Positions 58,638 through 64,000 of a stretch of 64,000 bases of DNA are shown one piece after another. Within the stretch, counting starts at the first letter, position 1; each line of letters starts with the position of its first letter. Source of the stretch: Gracilimonas sp046602855. Lineage in GTDB: Bacteria > Bacteroidota > Rhodothermia > Balneolales > Balneolaceae. The notes under the pieces are model-generated. The model was given only the letters and a program-made list of their open reading frames with translations. It had not been told where the DNA came from and ran no database searches. The position numbers and the translations under genes were made by a program. Where the stretch lies: NCBI RefSeq assembly GCF_046602855.1, contig NZ_JBKINJ010000002.1:620001-684000 (forward strand), given 5' to 3'.

Positions 58638-59654
58638 TTATCCTTCTTGTTTACTTTCCCAGGCACGCTGAACCGTTACACGGTCTTCATCGTCGGGTAC
58701 AAATCCTTTGAGGTCATCAAGATCCGTATCATTGATATGATCAATAGCCTCTTTGGCAGTCATGTCGGTTGAAACCTGACCGGAAGTTTCTTCTTCGTCT
58801 TCCTTTGCTTCCTCTTCTTCAGCAGGAGCTTCGTTTTTGGTTTCTTCCTCAGTTTCGGCCTCTTCAACAGCAGGCTCTTCATCAGCATCAGCGATGTTTT
58901 CTTCAACGGCTTCGGCTGCTTCTTTTGCAGTAGGCTCTTGTGGCGCTGCCACATCTTCTTCTTCAACTACTTCAGGAGCAGCTTCGGCTTCACCGACAGG
59001 TTTTTCAGCGTCAATTTTCTGGTCGTCCTCAACCTCATCCGCTTCTGCTGCTCCGGCTACTTCACCTGATACAGGTTCGGTATCTTTCACGGCTTCTTCT
59101 TCAGCAGCTGCAGTTTCTTCAGTTGATTTCTCAGCGTTTTCTAAGGCTTCCTCAATTTTGTCTGCATCAGACTTGGGACCTTTTTCTTTTTCCAGCTCAC
59201 CGGCTGCTTTTTCAGCTTCAACTTCAGCTGCAGCTTGCTTGGATTTTTCCTGGATATGCTTTTTGTATTCCTTTTCTTCAGCAGCAAGAACGGCCTTATG
59301 GTCTTCTTTACGGCTGGCAGCATCTTCTCTTTTGGAATCGCGGTATTCTTTCCACTCAGCCATTGCAGCTTCAATTTCTTCTTCGCTTTTGCCCCAGTTC
59401 ATGAGGTGGCGTTTGTACAGAATTCCTTCTCTGCGAAGAATTTTTCTAATGGTATCGGTAGGTTGTGCACCGGTATCTAACCAATATAGAATGCGGTCTT
59501 CGTTGAGTACCACTTCTTTTTTCTCGGTAACGTTGTCATAACGTCCCACTCGCTCAACAATACGGCCATCGCGTGCTTCATGTCGCTCTGCAACTACGAT
59601 ATGCCAGATTGGGCGTTTCTTACGTCCTTTGCGTTGTAATCTGATTCTTAACAA
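58638..59654 (-). CDS. rpsP: 30S ribosomal protein S16 with long acidic C-terminal tail
   Basis: The first about 85 residues are S16 (MLRIRLQRKGRKKRPIWHIV, RDGRIVERVGRYD, DRILYWLDTGAQPTDTI). Residues about 86-290 form a low-complexity extension rich in Glu, Ala and Lys, probably helical or disordered. The last about 45 residues return to complex sequence (MTAKEAIDHINDTDLDDLKG and DDEDRVTVQRAWESK). Total 338 residues against 80-90 for typical S16; Bacteroidota S16 proteins often carry shorter extensions. First of the rpsP-rimM-trmD-rplS block. Confidence 0.95.
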   Translation of the reverse strand: MLRIRLQRKGRKKRPIWHIVVAERHEARDGRIVERVGRYDNVTEKKEVVLNEDRILYWLDTGAQPTDTIRKILRREGILYKRHLMNWGKSEEEIEAAMAEWKEYRDSKREDAASRKEDHKAVLAAEEKEYKKHIQEKSKQAAAEVEAEKAAGELEKEKGPKSDADKIEEALENAEKSTEETAAAEEEAVKDTEPVSGEVAGAAEADEVEDDQKIDAEKPVGEAEAAPEVVEEEDVAAPQEPTAKEAAEAVEENIADADEEPAVEEAETEEETKNEAPAEEEEAKEDEEETSGQVSTDMTAKEAIDHINDTDLDDLKGFVPDDEDRVTVQRAWESKQEG

Positions 59655-59691
59655 TGCTGTTCTCCACTATGTGTGTTTGAGTTATAAGTTC

Positions 59692-61032
59692 TTATCGGCC
59701 GATAGGCAGATTTTTCAGTCCTTGAAGAGCACGTCCGGCTTTACCCATTTTTGACATGGTCTTCATCATGTTTTTCATTTGATCGAACTGTTTCATGAGT
59801 TGATTTATCTCACGAACTGTGGTGCCAGAACCTTGGGCTATTCGTCGTCTTCGACTTCCATTCAATAGCTCGGGATTCTGACGCTCCTCCGGCGTCATTG
59901 ATAAGATTATAGCTTCAATCGGTTTGAACGCATCGTCGTCGATTTCTGCATCATCCAATGCTTTGCTGGCGCCGGGTATCATATTAACAAGATCACCGAA
60001 GTCTCCCATCTTCTTGATCTTTTGAATTTGTTCGAGAAAGTCATTCAGGTCGAATTTATCCGACTTAATTTTCTTTTGAAGTTTTTCAGCTTCTTCCTCA
60101 TCAAATTCCTTTTGAGCTTTTTCAACAAACGAAACCACATCACCCATGCCCAGAATACGCTGTGCCATTCGGTCAGGGTAGAAAGGAGACAGAGCATCCA
60201 GCTTCTCGCCGGTACTCACAAATTTAATAGGCTTGTTAACAACGGTTTTAATGGAGAGGGCAGCACCACCACGGGTGTCACCATCCAGTTTGGTAAGAAC
60301 CACACCGTCGAAATCAATACGTTCATTGAATTCTTTGGCTGTATTTACAGCATCCTGTCCGGTCATAGCATCGACAACAAACAGGATCTCATGAGGGTTT
60401 ACGGCTTTCTTGATTTCCGCAACCTCATTCATCATGCCCTCATCTACGTGTAAACGACCCGCGGTGTCAATAATAACCGTATCGAGTGCCAAGCTTTTGG
60501 CCATGGAAACAGCCTCTTTGGCAACGCGAACGGCATCTTTCTGTTCGATGGAATACACCGGAACATCAATTTGAGATGCGAGTGTCTTAAGCTGGTCAAC
60601 AGCGGCAGGGCGATAAACATCGGCGGCAGCAAGAAGAGGATTCCTTTTATGCTCCTGCTTTAAGTGTCGGGCTAACTTACCAACAAAGGTAGTTTTACCC
60701 GAACCCTGAAGTCCGGCTATAAGAATTACAGTAGGTGGGGTGGGAGCGAGTGCAATATCAGCCTTTTCACCACCAAATGTTTCAACCAGCTTGTCGTACA
60801 CGATCTTCGTGAACTGTTGGCCGGGATTAACACTGGTGAGTACATCAGAACCGAGCACTTGCTCTTTAATATCTTCTGTAAACTGGCGGGCAACCTCATA
60901 GTTAACGTCAGCATCAAGCAGGGCACGGCGAATTTCACGGACAGTCTCCGCTATATTCACATCCGTGATGCGAGCTTCCCCTTTCAGGGATTGAAATGCT
61001 TTATCTAATTTTGAGGACAGATCTTCAAACAT
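59692..61032 (-). CDS. ffh: Signal recognition particle protein Ffh
   Basis: A 446-residue SRP GTPase. N domain (1-90), G domain with GLQGSGKTTFVGKL, DTAGRLHVDEGMM and TKLDGDTRGGAALS, and the Met-rich M domain (from about 295), including GSRRRRIAQGSGTTVREIN for signal-sequence and 4.5S RNA binding. It precedes rpsP by 37 bases. Confidence 0.97.
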   Translation of the reverse strand: MFEDLSSKLDKAFQSLKGEARITDVNIAETVREIRRALLDADVNYEVARQFTEDIKEQVLGSDVLTSVNPGQQFTKIVYDKLVETFGGEKADIALAPTPPTVILIAGLQGSGKTTFVGKLARHLKQEHKRNPLLAAADVYRPAAVDQLKTLASQIDVPVYSIEQKDAVRVAKEAVSMAKSLALDTVIIDTAGRLHVDEGMMNEVAEIKKAVNPHEILFVVDAMTGQDAVNTAKEFNERIDFDGVVLTKLDGDTRGGAALSIKTVVNKPIKFVSTGEKLDALSPFYPDRMAQRILGMGDVVSFVEKAQKEFDEEEAEKLQKKIKSDKFDLNDFLEQIQKIKKMGDFGDLVNMIPGASKALDDAEIDDDAFKPIEAIILSMTPEERQNPELLNGSRRRRIAQGSGTTVREINQLMKQFDQMKNMMKTMSKMGKAGRALQGLKNLPIGR

Positions 61033-61442
61033 AGTATTGTGTCAAATCGATTTTTCTCCGCCAAATACAGAGCCTGTAAAAATACGAGTTCTAATCCGCC
61101 TTATCAACAACAATGTGGATAAATGTTTTTTTGATAGATGATAGTGGTTTGACCTCGTTACTTGATCGGGTCGAGAATTCTACATAAAGCAGTTTTAAAC
61201 CACATGAATCCATCATTTCATTCAGAGTATCATTAAGAATATCTTGTCAAGCTAGAAATGTGCAAGAGTGGTGCCGGAGGCTTCGATATAGCCAGCCTGT
61301 GAGCAATTCACCTTATTTACCTTGAAGCCAATTCCATAACACGGATCTCTTAGAAATAGATGATCCATTCCTGCTCGAACTGAACCAAAGGAATGAGTTG
61401 AAATAATTTTGAGCTAGAGTCTAAGTCCTAAAATTCGCGATA
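61033..61442. other. Gene-free gap
   Basis: No open frame, RNA fold or repeat stands out in these 410 bases between ffh and the small membrane protein. Several stop codons are present in all frames. Confidence 0.4.
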
Positions 61443-61847
61443 TCACTCATAATCTGATCTAGGAGTGGTAGAAAAGATCGGTTCCCGCCAGTTGGGGATG
61501 GTGAGCCGGAGTATATAATAGTATACTCCCATAAATAATAGCGGCAATAGGATCAGTACATTCATCCATCCGATCATATTGAATATAGTATAGAACCCAA
61601 CGGTTGGCAGTACTATAAACAGAATAAAAGAGATCAGCCAGCCATATCGTTTTAACTTATACAGATCCCATAATATGACAGGAGTGGAGATCACTGCCGC
61701 AAAAATACCGGCTCTGGAAACAGCATCCAGAAACAGAAAAGTGGGGCCGGGGAAAGAATCACTCACATCAAAGTTCAAGATCTTCTGCAGTCGGTCCAGA
61801 TGCCTGTTTGGTTTGTACCTGAGATTCATAGTTGAAAAAAATTTCAC
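61443..61847 (-). CDS. Hypothetical membrane protein
   Basis: A 134-residue protein with a basic N-terminal stretch and three hydrophobic helices (about 37-60, 67-87, 91-113). The start may also be ATG 61829 (residue 7). No family recognised. Confidence 0.68.
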   Translation of the reverse strand: MKFFSTMNLRYKPNRHLDRLQKILNFDVSDSFPGPTFLFLDAVSRAGIFAAVISTPVILWDLYKLKRYGWLISFILFIVLPTVGFYTIFNMIGWMNVLILLPLLFMGVYYYILRLTIPNWREPIFSTTPRSDYE

Positions 61848-61957
61848 AATTTATGTGTAACAATCCGTTTAAATATCAGTGTAATGAATATCCTATCCAA
61901 ATCGCTGTTTCGGAGGTGAGTTTTAGATTCATGCTCCGGGGCGGCTTTTTTTATGTG

Positions 61958-61999
61958 TTAATGTGTTAAAGTATCTAAAAGGGTACTTTAACACGTTAA
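61958..61999. repeat. Long inverted repeat with 7-bp periodicity
   Basis: TTAATGTGTTAAAGTATC (61958-61975) is nearly complementary to 61982-61999 around a 6-base loop. The left arm and the bases before it advance in heptamers of the TGTTAA type. It lies 20 bases beyond the aat 3' end on the minus strand. Confidence 0.75.
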
Positions 62000-62019
62000 G
62001 ACCTTCGTACAGAAACACC

Positions 62020-62605
62020 TTAAAGAACAAATTCACAGTCCTTCTTCAGTGCCTTCTCCAGCATATTTTCGTACTTATCAGCTTCGATTTCAGTGCAGCC
62101 AAATTGAGCCAAATGATCCGTGTAAAACTGAGTATCCCACAGCAGAAAGCCATTTTTCTTCAATATTTCATGGCAATAGTACAAGGCCACTTTATCGGCC
62201 CACTTCTCTTTTTTGAACATACTTTCGCCAAAAAAAGCAGCTTTGAGCTTTACGCCGTACAATCCCCCCCACTAATTTACCTTCCCGATAGGTTTCCACG
62301 CTGTAGGCATTTCCGTGTTGATTCAGTATATCATAGGAGTTGATGATCAGATCGTTGATCCAGGTAGAGTCACGGTTGGCGCATTGTTTGACGACTTCCC
62401 GGAAATTATGATTGACATGAACCTCAAACCGTTGTTGCCTGATTATTCGGGCAAGATTATCTGAGGTGTGAAAACCACCGATAGGAATGATTCCCCGCTT
62501 TCTGGCAGTGTACCAATCTACATTCTCGGCATCCTTGCTTTCGGCCATCGGGAAGATGCCCTGAGCATAGGCTTCGAGTAGTTTGTCGGGTGGGAGGATG
62601 CGCAT
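62020..62605 (-). pseudogene. aat: Leucyl/phenylalanyl-tRNA-protein transferase, frameshifted at a G7 run
   Basis: Aat adds Leu or Phe to N-terminal Arg/Lys residues to mark proteins for ClpAP. The N-terminal part (from ATG 62605, MRILPPDKLLEAYAQGIFPM) and C-terminal part (from 62262, LYGVKLKAAFFGESMFKKEK onward) are both intact, but in different frames. The break falls on seven G (C7 at 62264-62270 on the plus strand); with six G the reading is GKLVGGLYGVKLKAAFF, as in normal Aat. It may be a real lesion, programmed or variable slippage, or a sequencing error. Confidence 0.85.
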
Positions 62606-62620
62606 AGTTAAAGTAAGACA

Positions 62621-62672
62621 TTGCACAGAGCACATAGCACAAAAATATGTGCTGTGTGCAAAGTGCTATGTG
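62621..62672. repeat. Nested inverted repeats with 7-bp periodicity
   Basis: GCACAGA, GCACATA and GCACAAA heptamers on the left are mirrored by GTGC-type heptamers on the right. CACATAGCAC (62631-62640) pairs with 62663-62672, and TTGCACAGAGCAC (62621-62633) pairs with 62650-62662 with one mismatch, so two hairpins compete. Confidence 0.75.
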
Positions 62673-62678
62673 TTTTAA

Positions 62679-64000
62679 TTAGAATTCACAATAAAACATG
62701 CCTTCGCTTCCGATCGGTGAACCGGGAGGTGTAGCAGGAGCCTCTTCAACTTCAAATTCTTCGGGATTGGTCAAGAACTGTGCGATCAGGTGTGCCCCAT
62801 ATTGGCTATCGGCATCATTTTTACCGGTAAGTACGGTTTGCAGTTCAATAAGCTTCTTATGCATAATAGCCTTGGTCACAGGGTTGGCCCTGTTGGAGAC
62901 AGCTAATTGAAACATATTTTTGAGAACAACATGCTTTACGGTTCGATGAATTGACCCTAAATATCCTTTAGGTGAGTTTTGATCCCAGCTGATACTAACA
63001 AGCGCATCTAGAACTTCTTCGAGGCTAAGATTACCGGTTCGCGCGGAATATTCCACTAATCGATTCGCGCGATCAGCATTTAGGATTAAACTAACGGGAA
63101 GGTCGGCTGCTGTTTCAGCAACGGCAAGTGGGTCTAAAGCAGGACCTGTATTACCAATGAATAGTTCACGGGAGTAGCCAAGTCCGGCCGGGCGTGGAGG
63201 AATGATCTCTAGTAGATCTTCCGGTAAAGCCAGTGCTTCCGGTGAAATAGTTGCCAGCATTTCATTTAGTGCTTTTTCTTGTGTTGTCCTGTCAACGATC
63301 TCAGGATAGGCTTGTTCATCCCCCTTCACTTTGTAGGTGTAGTCGAGTCCGCCGATCACTTTCACAGTTGCCTCTACCTGATAGCGATGGAACAGGTAGA
63401 TGGGTACGAGTACGTCCTGTAATTCAGCCAGCGGGCGACCGGTTTTCAAGTTAGCCTCCCCAAAATTTTCTAGAGCTTTGTTTCTGATCTCCATGATCTT
63501 TGGGAGCTGAGCAACAGGATCATCACCAAATTCCCAAAGGTGTGCATATGGGTGGGCACCGCTTTGCGGCCTCGCATCCTGATCAGATATATATTTCAAT
63601 CCTGTGCTGTAGGCTTCTGCAAGTATTTCATTTAAAGCAGCCTTTTCGTCGGTTCCATCGGGAAAATCCTGATAGCCATAAGCCACAGCCATTTTATCCC
63701 ATTCTCCGATTCCAACATCATAGGCATCAGTAAGGTCGATCTCACCATTAACGATCCTAGGTTGTGGATGCGGATAGTCCATCACCGAAGCATCATTATT
63801 TACACTTGCTGCAAAATTGTGCGCAATTCCAATGGTATGACCTACTTCATGAGCTGAAAGCTGTCGGATACGGGCCAGCGCCATTTCCTGCATCATGGCA
63901 TTTTCCTTAGATTCATCAGCATAGGGCGCAAGCAGTCCTTCCGCGATCAAAAAATCCTGACGGACACGGAGTGAGCCAAGCGAAACATGTCCCTTGATGA
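62679..64000 (-). CDS. Zinc-dependent metalloprotease, DUF5117/DUF4953 type (C-terminal part)
   Basis: At least 440 codons are in the window; the frame remains open to the right edge (IKGHVSLGSLRVRQDFLIAE before the TTG at 63950), so the gene starts outside. The zinc site is HEVGHTIGIAHNF (HExxHxxxxxH). The sequence SVMDYPHPQPRI follows, with the Met-turn. Members are large secreted proteins, often about 800-900 residues, of unknown substrate. The stop is at 62679, 74 bases before aat. Confidence 0.9.
   Translation of the reverse strand, partial: IKGHVSLGSLRVRQDFLIAEGLLAPYADESKENAMMQEMALARIRQLSAHEVGHTIGIAHNFAASVNNDASVMDYPHPQPRIVNGEIDLTDAYDVGIGEWDKMAVAYGYQDFPDGTDEKAALNEILAEAYSTGLKYISDQDARPQSGAHPYAHLWEFGDDPVAQLPKIMEIRNKALENFGEANLKTGRPLAELQDVLVPIYLFHRYQVEATVKVIGGLDYTYKVKGDEQAYPEIVDRTTQEKALNEMLATISPEALALPEDLLEIIPPRPAGLGYSRELFIGNTGPALDPLAVAETAADLPVSLILNADRANRLVEYSARTGNLSLEEVLDALVSISWDQNSPKGYLGSIHRTVKHVVLKNMFQLAVSNRANPVTKAIMHKKLIELQTVLTGKNDADSQYGAHLIAQFLTNPEEFEVEEAPATPPGSPIGSEGMFYCEF

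Noticed and set aside
58837..59541. A 234-codon Ser/Ala-rich frame on the plus strand, and others in the same stretch
   Set aside because: These are antisense shadows of the Glu/Ala-rich tail of S16; the low-complexity codons on the minus strand leave both strands open.
1..64000. CRISPR array, rRNA operon, insertion sequence, prophage or restriction system
   Set aside because: No regularly spaced repeats, rRNA sequence, transposase, phage structural or restriction gene was seen on either strand.

Overview
The window looks like the chromosome of a marine bacterium of the Balneolota/Rhodothermota group (Balneolaceae-like). This is an inference from gene content: a complete Na+-NQR operon, many secreted S9 peptidases and lipoproteins, a LytTR two-component pair, a DUF5117-type metalloprotease, an S16 protein with a very long acidic tail, and Bacteroidota-type intergenic repeats. 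No rRNA, CRISPR array, insertion sequence or integrase gene was found.

Layout. 1-6.6 kb: the nqrABCDEF operon (nqrA cut by the window edge), a terminator, the flavin transferase apbE and a convergent NqrM-like cysteine protein, so the sodium-pumping respiratory complex and two candidate maturation factors sit together. 6.75-25.05 kb: a tRNA-Arg(UCG) followed by two tandem genomic islands bounded by three copies of an att-like repeat. Island 1 (about 10.8 kb) carries four related secreted cupredoxin-like multidomain proteins, a secreted amidohydrolase, a secreted S9 peptidase and a sugar-nucleotide-type epimerase. Island 2 (about 7.3 kb) carries a CzcCBA-type heavy-metal efflux operon with three histidine-rich proteins. 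Neither island has an integrase.

25.3-34.8 kb: a Kelch-propeller membrane regulator, DoxX with a broken YceI remnant, a lipoprotein/LytS-type kinase/LytTR regulator operon, an isoaspartyl peptidase, an acidic hypothetical protein and a GH53 galactanase. The intergenic gaps here are full of short repeats, several with 7-bp periodicity. 34.9-40 kb: purine nucleoside phosphorylase, a divIVA cluster (yggS, two small coiled-coil membrane proteins, divIVA), a Nif3-like protein and a CT398-like coiled-coil protein that has lost its zinc ribbon. 40.07-40.58 kb: RNase P RNA with an unusually expanded P3 arm.

40.6-56.2 kb: housekeeping and membrane genes (MgtC/DUF4010, smpB, an M50 protease, arginine deiminase, a SirB1-like protein, an OB-fold sensor kinase, a sodium:solute symporter, an S9 peptidase, DUF72, an ATP-grasp enzyme, DUF1499). 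56.2-61.0 kb: the translation and secretion block ffh-rpsP-rimM-trmD-rplS-adk on the minus strand. 61.4-64 kb: a membrane protein, aat broken at a G7 run, and the C-terminal part of a zinc metalloprotease running off the window.

Most notable are the tandem tRNA-Arg islands with their cupredoxin-repeat family, the insertion in the P3 arm of RNase P RNA, and an intergenic repeat whose two copies show a compensatory change in their hairpin stem. All family calls come from reading the sequence; no database search was possible.
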